Translations under genes and position numbers: made by a program
NCBI GenBank assembly: GCA_903821365.1
Contig: CAIJKY010000001.1
Location: 1-42,481 of the forward strand
Length of the DNA: 42,481 nucleotides
From: an uncultured bacterium
GTDB taxonomy: Bacteria; Patescibacteriota; Saccharimonadia; Saccharimonadales; Saccharimonadaceae
Direction of reading: 5' to 3'
Notes under the pieces: generated by a model
Databases searched by the model: none
What the model was told of the DNA's origin: nothing
Seen by the model: only the letters and a program-made list of their open reading frames with translations
Shown here: positions 29,459-37,497 of the stretch, piece by piece
Layout of the letters: each line of letters begins with the position of its first letter
How positions within the stretch are numbered: position 1 is the stretch's first letter

Positions 29459-30055
29459 ATGAAAACGATTGCTGTTGATATTGATGACGTTCTCGCGGCC
29501 AGCGCTCAGCATTTTGTCGACTTCAGCAACCAACACTGGGGCCACTCGTTCACATTGAGCGATTACGACGAACATTGGCAACGCATGTGGGGCTTAGAGC
29601 GTGATTTTACCCAAGCACGTGCCCGTGCTGACTTTTATCATGCCGCAAAGCCATACACACAGCTTCACGGTGTTAACGGTGCCAACGCCTCGCTGAAGCG
29701 CTTATCGCGCGATTTTCGGCTTGTCGTTGCCACCTCGCGCTTAAAGAAGAACGCTGATGAAACGCATGCTTGGCTCGATACGCACTATGGTGGTATCTTT
29801 AGCGATGTTCATTTCGCAGGCATTTGGGACGTTGTTGATGATACGACTCCATTTGCCACCAAAGCCGATCTTTGTCGCCGCATCGGTGCTGATTATCTGA
29901 TCGATGATCAACCCAAGCACTGTATTGGTATTGCTGAAGACGGCAAGGAGGCACTGTTATTTGGTGGTTATCAGTGGAACCAAGCTGCTACATTGCCAAA
30001 ATCAGTTACGCGCACCCCTGATTGGCAAGCGGTTGAGGCTTATTTTTATGCCTGA
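29459..30055 (+). CDS. HAD-family hydrolase, 5'-nucleotidase-like
   Basis: 198 aa. Haloacid dehalogenase motifs: I VDIDDVLAAS near residue 6 (nucleophile Asp in DxDDV), II VVATSR near 92, III Lys in ATKADLC, IV YLIDDQPKHC. The DIDDVL start and small cap resemble NT5C-type deoxyribonucleotidases. It begins 6 bp after thrS and overlaps the next gene by 8 bp, so it forms an operon with thrS, the alkyltransferase-like gene and miaA. Confidence 0.75.
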   Translation: MKTIAVDIDDVLAASAQHFVDFSNQHWGHSFTLSDYDEHWQRMWGLERDFTQARARADFYHAAKPYTQLHGVNGANASLKRLSRDFRLVVATSRLKKNADETHAWLDTHYGGIFSDVHFAGIWDVVDDTTPFATKADLCRRIGADYLIDDQPKHCIGIAEDGKEALLFGGYQWNQAATLPKSVTRTPDWQAVEAYFYA

Positions 30056-30449
30056 ATCGGTGCCGAACCCAGACGTGCCCGGCTCGGGTTTTAAAGAGCG
30101 CGTTTACGAGATTGTTGGGCAAATCCCTAAGGGGCGTCTTATGACTTATGGCGATGTAGCGGGTCTCGCCGGCAGCGCCTATGCTTCTCGCCAAGTTGGT
30201 CAAATTGCGCACTTTGGACCACCCGACTTGCCATGGCAGCGAGTGGTGAATCGCCATGGAGGCCTCGCCTCGGCCTATACGTTTGGTGGGCTCGACGGCC
30301 ATAAAGCATCACTCGAAGGCGACGGAGTGACAATCGGCGATGACTACGTCGTCATTGATTTCGCCCGTCGACGTTGGCGCCCAGGTCAGTCTGAAGAGCT
30401 GCCGCCAGAAACCACACCCACCGAAGATACGCAGGCAACCTTATTCTGA
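30048..30449 (+). CDS. Alkyltransferase-like (ATL) DNA-binding protein
   Basis: 133 aa. It matches the C-terminal DNA-binding domain of O6-alkylguanine alkyltransferase: GRLMTYGDVAGLAGS, RQVGQI, and LPWQRVVNRHGG. The catalytic Cys of PCHRV is replaced by Trp, the hallmark of ATL proteins, which flag alkylated bases for nucleotide excision repair rather than repairing them. ATG 30048 overlaps the HAD gene by 8 bp; the stop overlaps the miaA ATG by 1 bp (TGATG). Confidence 0.85.
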   Translation: MPESVPNPDVPGSGFKERVYEIVGQIPKGRLMTYGDVAGLAGSAYASRQVGQIAHFGPPDLPWQRVVNRHGGLASAYTFGGLDGHKASLEGDGVTIGDDYVVIDFARRRWRPGQSEELPPETTPTEDTQATLF

Positions 30450-31318
30450 TGCTATACTCACAACGAAACCAGCTTATTGAGACACTTGATGATTGCACGC
30501 TCCTTGCCATCGTCGGCCCGACCGCGAGCGGTAAAACCGAACTGGCGCTTCGAGTTGCTGCGGCTATTCCAGCGGAAATTATCTGCGCTGATTCCCGCAC
30601 CGTTTACAAAGGGCTCGACGTGGGGACCGCTAAGCCGAGTGCTTTCGAGCAGTCGCAGGTGCCGCATCATGGGCTTGATATCGTCACGCCCGACCAAACA
30701 TTTAGTGCAGCCGAATTTCAGCGGTACGCACAACAATGGATAGCCGACATTCGAAAACGTGACAAATTGCCAATTATCGTCGGCGGCACCGGCTTGTATG
30801 TCGAAGCATTGTTGTACGATTATCAATTTGGCCAGCCAATTGATCAAGAACGCCGAGAAGTGCTCGAAGGAATGACGCTTGAAGCGTTGCATAAATATTG
30901 TGTACTCAACAACATAGAACTGCCTGAGAACTACAAGAATCGACGATACGTCATACGAGCAATCGAACGTGCCGAAGCAGCAGCACCTCAAGGTCCCACA
31001 AAGAGCCAGCAGCTTCCGCCCCAGTCCCGGCTTATAGGGCTGAATCCAGGCAGTGACGCCTTGAGGGCACGCATCACAGCGCGTGCACAGGCTATATTCA
31101 ACGGTAACGTTATCGAAGAGGCTAAACGAGCGGCAAGTCAATATGGCTGGGGCGCACCAGGGCTTAGCGGTAATATCTACCCAATCATCAAGCAGCTCAT
31201 TAGGGGTGAGCTAACTCAAGAGCAGGCAATTGAACAATTCATCACCAGCGATTGGCGGCTCGCCAAGCGTCAACGTACCTGGTGGCGTCGGGACGAACAC
31301 ATTCAGTGGTACGAGTAA
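30449..31318 (+). CDS. miaA: tRNA dimethylallyltransferase
   Basis: 289 aa. Transfers a dimethylallyl group to A37 of tRNAs reading UNN codons. Walker A GPTASGKTELAL at residue ~22, ADSRTVYKGLDVGTAKP, PHHGLDIV, IVGGTGLYVEALLYD, and the C-terminal KRQRTWWRRD are all MiaA signatures. The start overlaps the ATL stop. The family is normally ~300 aa, so it is full length. Positioned with thrS, suggesting a translation-linked operon. Confidence 0.94.
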   Translation: MLYSQRNQLIETLDDCTLLAIVGPTASGKTELALRVAAAIPAEIICADSRTVYKGLDVGTAKPSAFEQSQVPHHGLDIVTPDQTFSAAEFQRYAQQWIADIRKRDKLPIIVGGTGLYVEALLYDYQFGQPIDQERREVLEGMTLEALHKYCVLNNIELPENYKNRRYVIRAIERAEAAAPQGPTKSQQLPPQSRLIGLNPGSDALRARITARAQAIFNGNVIEEAKRAASQYGWGAPGLSGNIYPIIKQLIRGELTQEQAIEQFITSDWRLAKRQRTWWRRDEHIQWYE

Positions 31319-31378
31319 GCGACTTCTAGAGGGGTACTATGCTACAATGAACAAGTAAACAGACGCCTATATACAGAC

Positions 31379-31996
31379 ATGATCGATACATTATTTGGTT
31401 CAAAAACCCGGGTCAAACTGCTGCATTTGTTCTTGAACAATCCCAGCCGCTCTTTTTATGTCCGCGAAATTACTCGTAAAATTGACGAACAAATCAACTC
31501 GGTCCGTCGCGAGTTGGCAAATCTTCAGGGCATCGGTATTGTCAAAAGTGACAGCTCAAACAATAATCGTCTCTACTATGAAGTCAACCAAGAATACGTT
31601 CATTTCAAGCCGCTCAAAGCCATCTTTGAAGACCAGTCAGTCACTAGGGAAGTGCCTGGCGCAAAAGTGGCGAACGACTGGCAAAAGCGCCTCAAACCAC
31701 TTGGCGATGTACGACTCGCCGTTTTTAGCGGTAAACTTGTTAAAGGTTCACCGTCAACAGCCGATGTATTGCTTGTTGGCAACATCAACAAAACGCAGGC
31801 GAAGCGCTTTATCAAAGAGCTCGAAGAAGAGGAGCGGTTGACACTCAATTACGCCGTGATGCCGTATGACGATTTTTATTACCGCTTCAGCATCAAAGAC
31901 CGATTTGTGGTCGAGTTGCTGGCTCGCTCAACAGTCATTCTCGACGAAGACAGCATCTTAGCTGCTACTGCCACCACTAACCATAAAGCGACATAG
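31379..31996 (+). CDS. Winged-helix regulator with degenerate nucleotidyltransferase-like part
   Basis: 205 aa. The N-terminal ~85 residues are a winged-helix DNA-binding domain (LFGSKTRVKLLHLFLNNP, YVREITRKI, NSVRRELANLQGIGIVKS). The rest (VRLAVFSGKLVKG, ADVLLVGNINKTQAKRFIKELE) resembles the MNT/nucleotidyltransferase segment that often follows such domains, with unclear catalytic residues. Probably a local regulator. It is 9 bp ahead of the MBL-fold gene, probably one operon. Confidence 0.65.
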   Translation: MIDTLFGSKTRVKLLHLFLNNPSRSFYVREITRKIDEQINSVRRELANLQGIGIVKSDSSNNNRLYYEVNQEYVHFKPLKAIFEDQSVTREVPGAKVANDWQKRLKPLGDVRLAVFSGKLVKGSPSTADVLLVGNINKTQAKRFIKELEEEERLTLNYAVMPYDDFYYRFSIKDRFVVELLARSTVILDEDSILAATATTNHKAT

Positions 31997-32005
31997 GAGA
32001 TACCC

Positions 32006-32635
32006 ATGACCGACATTACATACAAAGGTGCAAATTGCCTGATTATTCAAACCAAAGCGACCACAATTGTCACTGATCCAGTTACCACTGGTGTTAAGCT
32101 TCCGAAAGAAGTTGCAAAAGCTCGTGTTGTGCTTGCGACACAGCCACAATTTGGCGGTGAACCAGTCGGCAAAGAACAGCTTGTGCTTAATAGTCCTGGC
32201 GAATATGAAGTTGGTGACGTCTCGATTGTTGGCCACGACGCCGAAAGCCAGCTTGACCCAAGTCTTAAGACAACTGTTTTTCGTCTTGAAACTCCAGAGG
32301 CGCGCATGGCGGTGATTGGTCATATCAATCCTGATAAGATCGACGACACGCTAATCGAGAATCTTGGTGTCATCGACATCCTATTCGTCCCTGTCGGTGG
32401 TGCAGGGTACACTGTTGACGCTCATGGTGCCGCTAAGCTTGTTCGCCGTGTTGGACCAAAGGTTGTTATCCCGGTCCACTATAAAGAAGACGGGGTTGCT
32501 TATGAGGTGCCTCAGAACTCCGTTGAAGACTTTATCCGCGAACTTGGTATCCCCGTACAAGAAGAAGTAAGCTATAAGTTGAAGCAGGCAAGTCAGCTCC
32601 CAGAGACGCTCACCTTGATTCGCTTGACTGTTTAG
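32006..32635 (+). CDS. Metallo-beta-lactamase-fold protein without the HxHxDH motif
   Basis: 209 aa. The order of segments fits UlaG-like MBL proteins (ITYKGANCLIIQTK, IVTDPV, VVLATQPQFGG, SPGEYEVGDVSIVGH, DILFVPVGGAGYTVDA, PKVVIPVHY). Where active members have THxHxDH, this one has ATQPQFGG, so the principal metal ligands are missing while the later Asp/His positions remain. Likely a non-hydrolytic or structural member. It is coupled to the upstream winged-helix gene. Confidence 0.75.
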   Translation: MTDITYKGANCLIIQTKATTIVTDPVTTGVKLPKEVAKARVVLATQPQFGGEPVGKEQLVLNSPGEYEVGDVSIVGHDAESQLDPSLKTTVFRLETPEARMAVIGHINPDKIDDTLIENLGVIDILFVPVGGAGYTVDAHGAAKLVRRVGPKVVIPVHYKEDGVAYEVPQNSVEDFIRELGIPVQEEVSYKLKQASQLPETLTLIRLTV

Positions 32636-32730
32636 CCGAATTTCGATAAAATATAGTTTGATTAACCTCGGTGGCGTCAGTAATGACATTTCAATAGCCG
32701 TGCGATGGAAGTAATAAGGAACAATTAACT

Positions 32731-32940
32731 ATGGCAACTCGTTGCGAACTCACAGGTAAAGGCAAAATGTACGGCAATAACGTACCTTTTTCGATGCACA
32801 AAACGAAGCGCGTCTTCAAGCCAAACCTCCAAAAAAAGACCTTTGAATCAAACGGTCAAAAGATCACGCTTGTACTAAGTACACAAGCTATCCGTACTTT
32901 GAAGAAAAAAGGCTTATTGCGCCCAGTTGCCGCAAAGTAA
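32731..32940 (+). CDS. rpmB: 50S ribosomal protein L28
   Basis: 69 aa. CELTGKGKMYGNNVPFSMHK followed by a basic centre (TKRVFKPNLQKKTF) and STQAIRTLKKKGLL are L28 hallmarks. Normal length. AAGGAAC lies upstream of the ATG. Monocistronic with an intrinsic terminator. Confidence 0.94.
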   Translation: MATRCELTGKGKMYGNNVPFSMHKTKRVFKPNLQKKTFESNGQKITLVLSTQAIRTLKKKGLLRPVAAK

Positions 32941-32972
32941 ATTGCTTTCAATCTACGCGCCACTCCTTTAAA

Positions 32973-32995
32973 AACGCACTCCGGTGCGTTTTTTG
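32973..32995 (+). terminator. rpmB terminator
   Basis: AACGCAC-TCCG-GTGCGTT followed by TTTTG. Confidence 0.9.
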
Positions 32996-33008
32996 TTATC
33001 ATAGGGTT

Positions 33009-33212
33009 ATGAGCAAGAAACAACCAGAAATGCCTTCACGAGTCGCCATCATTGGCGCGATCCTTATCATTGGACTTATGATCGGCGCAGCCTTCTTTAC
33101 GACGCCACACGGCGGTAGCAAGGCAACTAAAATGGAAGCAGAAGGTGCCTCCGGCGGTAACGTCATTCAAGATGGCGATGCCTCTGGTGGCAAAGCTATT
33201 GAGTTTAAGTAA
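33009..33212 (+). CDS. 67-aa anchored protein with CBM-like 'EAE..ASGGKA' tail
   Basis: 67 aa. One helix (VAIIGAILIIGLMIGAAFF) and a short outer tail MEAEGASGGNVIQDG / DASGGKAIEF. The tail looks like the first strand of a CBM6/35-type carbohydrate module. The next gene carries the same fragment just after its helix, so this may be a minimal or decayed relative. Likely leaderless: TATCAT lies about 6 nt before the ATG. Confidence 0.6.
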   Translation: MSKKQPEMPSRVAIIGAILIIGLMIGAAFFTTPHGGSKATKMEAEGASGGNVIQDGDASGGKAIEFK

Positions 33213-33279
33213 ACGCTTGCTTCAACCGTAGTGCTTATGGTTAAATAAAACCATTACTATTATGAGCGAGATATAAACA

Positions 33280-34239
33280 ATGAAAAGTACGCCGAAAAGT
33301 TCAAAGACAAATACTGTTGTTTCGGTTGTCGTTGGCCTGAGTGTCGCTGTTGTTGGATATGCTTTGTTTGTAACGCTTGCTGCGACACCGACCAAGGTGA
33401 TCGAAGCTGAAGACGCTACAGGTGCTAAAATCATCGATGACACAACTGCCAGTCAAGCAAAGGCATTACTATTTGGCGACGCCGCTCCTTCTACAGGTGG
33501 TGGCACAGATACAGGTGGTGGAACCGGCACTGGTGGGGGCACCGGCGGAACATCAACCGATCTTAACGCAACAACTTGTACTGCGCCTACGCCACTCTCG
33601 GGCGCAACGGGCTATAAGCTTGTCGACTGTACCGACTTTGCAGGTTCAGACATACCAACCGGCTGGGACGCTTATGAAGGTGGTGGAGACGGTACTGTTG
33701 TTGGGGCAGGGCGCAAGCGCGTACAAGCAACCGTCGGTGGCGGTATTCTCACACTGACACAGCTCGCCGACGGTTCAACCGGCGCCATCTCATCGCAGTA
33801 CGAACAGAAATATGGATATTGGGAAGTTCGTATGCGCACCTACGCAACGGGCGGAAGCGGCTCTCCTGCCCACCCGGTACTACTCACGTGGCCAAACGAC
33901 GGCAGCAATCCATGGCCAGGTGGTGGTGAGAATGACTACGCAGAATCTGACATTGGAAGCGGCTCGGTTGGTGTATTCTTGCACTGTCCAACAAGCAGCG
34001 GTGGTAACTGTTATACCAACTCACTTGATATCGACCAATCAGAATGGCATGTCTATGGCTTTGAATGGACTTCAAGCTTCATGGCAGGTTACATTGACGG
34101 TAAAGAGTGGTTCCGTGACACTTCAGTCCAGCCTCCAGGACCACATCACCAGACCATCCAGCTCGACAACCTGAGCGGCAGCACACCAGTTGCGCCAGCC
34201 AAAATGGAAGCCGACTGGGTGCACGTTTACAGCAAGTAA
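33280..34239 (+). CDS. Anchored secreted GH16-type glycoside hydrolase
   Basis: 319 aa. N-terminal helix (VVSVVVGLSVAVVGYALFV), a CBM-like fragment (VIEAEDATGAKIIDD), a Gly/Thr-rich linker (~residues 68-90), then a concanavalin-like GH16 domain of about 220 residues. The catalytic ExDxxE signature is ENDYAE in GGGENDYAESDIG. KYGYWEVRMRTY and EWHVYGFEWT are typical strands. Family members cleave beta-1,3/1,4-glucans or galactans, so the target here is probably a host or community polysaccharide. Confidence 0.85.
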   Translation: MKSTPKSSKTNTVVSVVVGLSVAVVGYALFVTLAATPTKVIEAEDATGAKIIDDTTASQAKALLFGDAAPSTGGGTDTGGGTGTGGGTGGTSTDLNATTCTAPTPLSGATGYKLVDCTDFAGSDIPTGWDAYEGGGDGTVVGAGRKRVQATVGGGILTLTQLADGSTGAISSQYEQKYGYWEVRMRTYATGGSGSPAHPVLLTWPNDGSNPWPGGGENDYAESDIGSGSVGVFLHCPTSSGGNCYTNSLDIDQSEWHVYGFEWTSSFMAGYIDGKEWFRDTSVQPPGPHHQTIQLDNLSGSTPVAPAKMEADWVHVYSK

Positions 34240-34259
34240 ACAGTTTCCACGAATACTAT

Positions 34260-34288
34260 AGCCCTCTAATAAACGGAGGGCTATTTTT
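34260..34288 (+). terminator. GH16 gene terminator
   Basis: AGCCCTC/GAGGGCT stem followed by ATTTTTAT. Confidence 0.85.
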
Positions 34289-34320
34289 ATGCTACTATTA
34301 CTCCAGCGTTTAACGCACAT

Positions 34321-34396
34321 CGGGGTGTGGCGCAGTTGGTAGCGCGCACGGCTGGGGGCCGTGAGGTCGCAGGTTCAAGTCCTGTCACCCCGACCA
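34321..34396 (+). tRNA. tRNA-Pro (GGG anticodon)
   Basis: Acceptor CGGGGTG pairs with CACCCCG. Anticodon stem CACGG/CCGTG with loop CTGGGGG gives GGG (reads CCC). T-loop TTCAAGT, discriminator A, encoded CCA. Confidence 0.95.
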
Positions 34397-34417
34397 AATC
34401 TCTGCTATTATCGTCCA

Positions 34418-34912
34418 ATGGAACTCAGACTAATTATTACCGGCGGCACAATTGATAAAAAATATAACGAGCTGAATGGTGAGTTGGTGCATACTGCAAC
34501 ATTGTTGCCAGAAATGCTTAAGCAAGCTCGCTCATCAGTAAAAATCAACTATCGTCACCTGATGTTAGTTGATAGCTTGGTTATGACCGATGCGCAGCGT
34601 CAGGAAATTGCCCAAGATTGTATAGGCGCCGAAGAAGATAGGATCGTGATCACGCACGGCACCGATACCATGGTAGAAACTGCTCAGTTGCTTGGTAAAA
34701 CTATTACTGATAAAACAATCATTTTGACAGGCGCCATGATACCATATGCTTTCGATGGTTCTGATGCTTTATTCAATCTTGGCTCAGCGCTTATGGCGGC
34801 TCAGACAATGACAAGCGGTGTTTATATCGCGATGAACGGACAAATTTTTGAATATAATAACGTGATGAAAGACAAAGGATTGGGAGAGTTTAAGCTAAAA
34901 GTGGCAACATAA
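34418..34912 (+). CDS. Asparaginase-like N-terminal domain protein
   Basis: 164 aa, about half of a type I/II L-asparaginase. First catalytic Thr in IITGGTID near residue 7, second Thr-Asp in ITHGTDTMVE near residue 80, Lys replaced in the ILTGAMIP motif region. It ends soon after the first domain (EYNNVMKDKGLGEFKL), lacking the second domain that completes dimeric active sites. Start ATG 34418 follows TATTAT by 8-9 nt (leaderless); the longer frame overlaps tRNA-Pro. Substrate and activity are uncertain. Confidence 0.75.
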   Translation: MELRLIITGGTIDKKYNELNGELVHTATLLPEMLKQARSSVKINYRHLMLVDSLVMTDAQRQEIAQDCIGAEEDRIVITHGTDTMVETAQLLGKTITDKTIILTGAMIPYAFDGSDALFNLGSALMAAQTMTSGVYIAMNGQIFEYNNVMKDKGLGEFKLKVAT

Positions 34913-35063
34913 AGTCCCGCCACACACCGACGAACCACTTTTTACCTGCGTAAGAACCCAGGTGGGTGCTCGCAATCCATCTCCACGGAGATAGACAATT
35001 TGAGCTCCCAATAGAAAAGTGTTCAGGAAAAAATATATTCGTCGGTATGTGTAGGTGCGGGAC
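34913..35063 (-). ncRNA. ssrS: 6S-like RNA
   Basis: On the minus strand the ends pair over about 25 nt: GTCCCGC with GCGGGAC, and CATACCGACGAA with TTCGTCGGTGTG. The centre opens into an asymmetric bubble with a small hairpin ACCTG..CAGGT on the 3' side. A terminal stem follows (GCTC..GAGC with ATCTC-CGTG-GAGAT). This rod with a central bubble and ~151-nt length is the 6S RNA plan (RNA polymerase mimic). TATACT at 35070-35075 is placed correctly for a start near 35063. Confidence 0.6.
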
Positions 35064-35135
35064 ACTTATAGTATAGCACCACCCAGTCATGCCTGCCGAG
35101 ATATGATTTCATTTCTACTACGTTTCAACCGTTGC

Positions 35136-35780
35136 TCAAGAGAAACGGACGGCGCCACCGGTTAAGAAGTTCATGACGTTAATCATGACGACACTAAATG
35201 GTCTGCTAAGGAAACTGTAAAAGATAAATATAAACACAAGGATTGCGACAAAGCCTAGTGATTCGATTGATCGCATCACACCACGCACTGGCTCCGGCGC
35301 GACCGCGTAAAGGAGTCGTGAACCATCAAGCGGTGGGAAGGGGATCATATTGAATATAAAGAACCCGACGTTAACCTGCATAAACAATAGAAGTACCGTT
35401 TGCCAAAGGCCACTGGCGCCAAGCATGATGCCAACACCTGCAAGAGCCGCAAGGATAAGGTTTGATAATGGTCCAGCCAGGGCAACTGCCGCTGCGCCAA
35501 AATCACCACCGCGGAGACGCTCCGGGTTAAAGGGAACGGGCTTTGCTGCACCAAAGATGGGTGCGCCGATGATCGCGAGAAATACCGGTAGTGCGATCGT
35601 CGTCAGCAGGTCGATGTGTGCAAGCGGGTTGAAGGTAAGTCGACCCTCATGCTTGGCTGTGTTGTCGCCAAGCCAATAGCTGGTGAAGGCGTGCATCGCT
35701 TCATGAATAGTTAACGATACAAGCACCGACGCCAGTGCAATAACAATAGTGAGTAGTGGCAATTCCATCATAATTCTCAC
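35136..35780 (-). CDS. Site-2-protease family (M50) membrane metallopeptidase
   Basis: 214 aa. Zinc motif HEAMH in LTIHEAMHAF near residue 26 inside the first helix, and the second conserved motif NMIPFPPLDGSRLL near residue 143 supplying the Asp ligand. Hydrophobic segments match the minimal S2P core without a PDZ domain. Such proteases cleave membrane-bound regulators, and the substrate is unknown. GGAG is not evident before the ATG. Confidence 0.9.
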   Translation of the reverse strand: MRIMMELPLLTIVIALASVLVSLTIHEAMHAFTSYWLGDNTAKHEGRLTFNPLAHIDLLTTIALPVFLAIIGAPIFGAAKPVPFNPERLRGGDFGAAAVALAGPLSNLILAALAGVGIMLGASGLWQTVLLLFMQVNVGFFIFNMIPFPPLDGSRLLYAVAPEPVRGVMRSIESLGFVAILVFIFIFYSFLSRPFSVVMINVMNFLTGGAVRFS

Positions 35781-35811
35781 TTAGTATAACAGATTGTCGA
35801 CAGTGAATGGT

Positions 35812-36009
35812 CTATTGCGGTCGCGATAATGAGCTATGCGCGCCAGCGGCCGCAGGCAGTTGACTGTCCTTTGACGCTGCGAGCGACACGATCAAGGCGT
35901 AGCTGGCGATAGCAAGACCGGCAGCGACGACTAGACCGATCGATAGATTGGTGTGGTTGCCTAATTTAATGAATGTTGAAACTTTTTTAATCATAGATTG
36001 TGTGTGCAT
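35812..36009 (-). CDS. 65-aa single-helix membrane protein
   Basis: 65 aa, unrecognised. A short basic N-terminus (MIKKVSTFIKLGNH), one helix (IGLVVAAGLAIASYALIVSLAA) and a small polar tail. Similar architecture to the anchored leader of the GH16 protein but without the CBM-like fragment. No SD; an AT-rich box lies close to the ATG. It could alternatively start at ATG 35994. Confidence 0.5.
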   Translation of the reverse strand: MHTQSMIKKVSTFIKLGNHTNLSIGLVVAAGLAIASYALIVSLAASKDSQLPAAAGAHSSLSRPQ

Positions 36010-36132
36010 ATGTACTATGATTTAACCACAAGCATGTATAACGAGACAAGTCTATTCGCAGTTGTTTTCTATCGTCATTGGCACTATGATGGAATGAATA
36101 GGGGTATCTAAGGCAAGCGTCAAAGAACAAAT

Positions 36133-37011
36133 ATGAAACAAAAAGTATCAGTCTACGCGATTGTAAAGCACGACAATAAAGTGCTTTTGCTACGTCGAGC
36201 ACTCGGACGAGCGGACATTATTGGTAAGTATGAGCTGCCAGGCGGTGAGTTGCCATACGGGTTTTCACCACAACAGGCAATGACAAAGTTTATTACCGAG
36301 CAAACGGATGCCGATCCGCAGACGCTGCAACTCTATGATGTTCGCGCGTATCCAAGCGCCTATGATGATAAAACCACTCGTGTAGACGTTGTTTATCTCG
36401 CATCTATCCATCTACCGGCGCATCTCCATCTATCACCAAGGCATAGTAAATATATTTGGAGAATGATGCAAGATATACATCAAAACGATGTTACTGAAGC
36501 AACATATAATCTGTTAGGATTTGATAAAACGCCTGAGTATCTCAAAATGCTCGGGCTTAGTCAGTCAAATGATGATGATAAGAAAACATCAGATATTTTA
36601 GTGACAGCCTATACCGATGGCGGTTCGCGCGGCAATCCCGGCCCATCAGCTGCAGGCTTTGTGCTATACGATGAGCAAGGCCGGACCATTCAAGAAGGTG
36701 GCGCTTACTTGGGTATTACTCACAACAACCAAGCGGAATACGAAGCAGTATGTCTGGCGCTTACGGCAGCGGCGAAGCTTGGTTGCAAACGGATTCAATT
36801 TCGACTCGATAGCCAATTAGTGGTTAATCAAATGAATGGCTTATATCGCGTCAAGAACGAAGAGCTGCGCGCTGTTCATATGCAAGCGACACAGTTGGTA
36901 AAACAATTTGAGCACGTGACGTTTGGCCATATCCGTCGAGAGTTTAACCATGAAGCTGACGCGATTGTGAATCGAATTCTCGACGAGCAAGAGCTGCATG
37001 ATGCTGTATAG
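36133..37011 (+). CDS. Nudix-like / RNase HI fusion protein
   Basis: 292 aa, two domains. Residues 1-~125 have the Nudix fold (VYAIVKHDNKVLLLRR, KYELPGGELPYG) but the Nudix box is degenerate: the conserved REUxEE stretch reads KFITEQ. Residues ~155-292 are RNase HI with all four acidic residues: YTDGGSRGNPG, NNQAEYEA, LDSQLVVNQMNG, REFNHEADAIVN. It likely degrades RNA in RNA-DNA hybrids, and the first domain may bind nucleotides without hydrolysis. Confidence 0.88.
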   Translation: MKQKVSVYAIVKHDNKVLLLRRALGRADIIGKYELPGGELPYGFSPQQAMTKFITEQTDADPQTLQLYDVRAYPSAYDDKTTRVDVVYLASIHLPAHLHLSPRHSKYIWRMMQDIHQNDVTEATYNLLGFDKTPEYLKMLGLSQSNDDDKKTSDILVTAYTDGGSRGNPGPSAAGFVLYDEQGRTIQEGGAYLGITHNNQAEYEAVCLALTAAAKLGCKRIQFRLDSQLVVNQMNGLYRVKNEELRAVHMQATQLVKQFEHVTFGHIRREFNHEADAIVNRILDEQELHDAV

Positions 37012-37030
37012 GCGTTATGTTATAATGCCT

Positions 37031-37441
37031 AAGTCAGATAGCTGGATGATCGCTTCTTTTTAGAAGAGGAAAGTCCGGGCAGCAGAGAGCAAGACAGTTG
37101 CTAACGGCAACCGGGGGTAACCCTAGGGAAAGTGTCACAGAAACGAAACCGCCGACTTACGCGGCACGGGGCTTTTATTGCAGGTTAATGAAATCCGCGT
37201 GCTGCGTAAGGGTAAGGGTGAAACGAGTTGGGGTAAGAGCCCACAGCGCTGTACGGTGACGTGCAACGGAGGTAAACCCTGTCTGCTGCAAGGAGGTCTG
37301 CTCACCATTTTAAGTAATGGGAGTTGCTCGTTTGGCGGGCCGTTTATAATCCGCTAGAGCTGTCAGGTAACTGACAGCGTAGATAGATGATCATCCAGAT
37401 AATTTATTATTGGACAGAACCCGGCTTATAGGCTATCTGAC
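37031..37441 (+). ncRNA. rnpB: RNase P RNA (bacterial type A)
   Basis: Conserved blocks are present in order: AGAGGAAAGTCCGGGC (P4 5' region), GGTAAGAGCCCACAGCGC, the TGCAACGGAGGTAAACCC region, and GACAGAACCCGGCTTATAGG (P4 3' region). Ends pair (AGTCAGATAGC with GCTATCTGAC). TATAAT at 37021-37026 is the -10. It processes the 5' ends of tRNAs. Confidence 0.95.
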
Positions 37442-37450
37442 ACTAAAGAT

Positions 37451-37475
37451 GCATCCGTTACAGGATGCTTTTTTA
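37451..37475 (+). terminator. rnpB terminator
   Basis: GCATCC-GTTACA-GGATGC followed by TTTTTTAG. Confidence 0.9.
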
Positions 37476-37497
37476 GTTGTGATTTTAGCAGTGGCTA

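Noticed and set aside
30458-31141. 227-aa minus-strand open frame
   Set aside because: Antisense to miaA, whose motifs are unambiguous.
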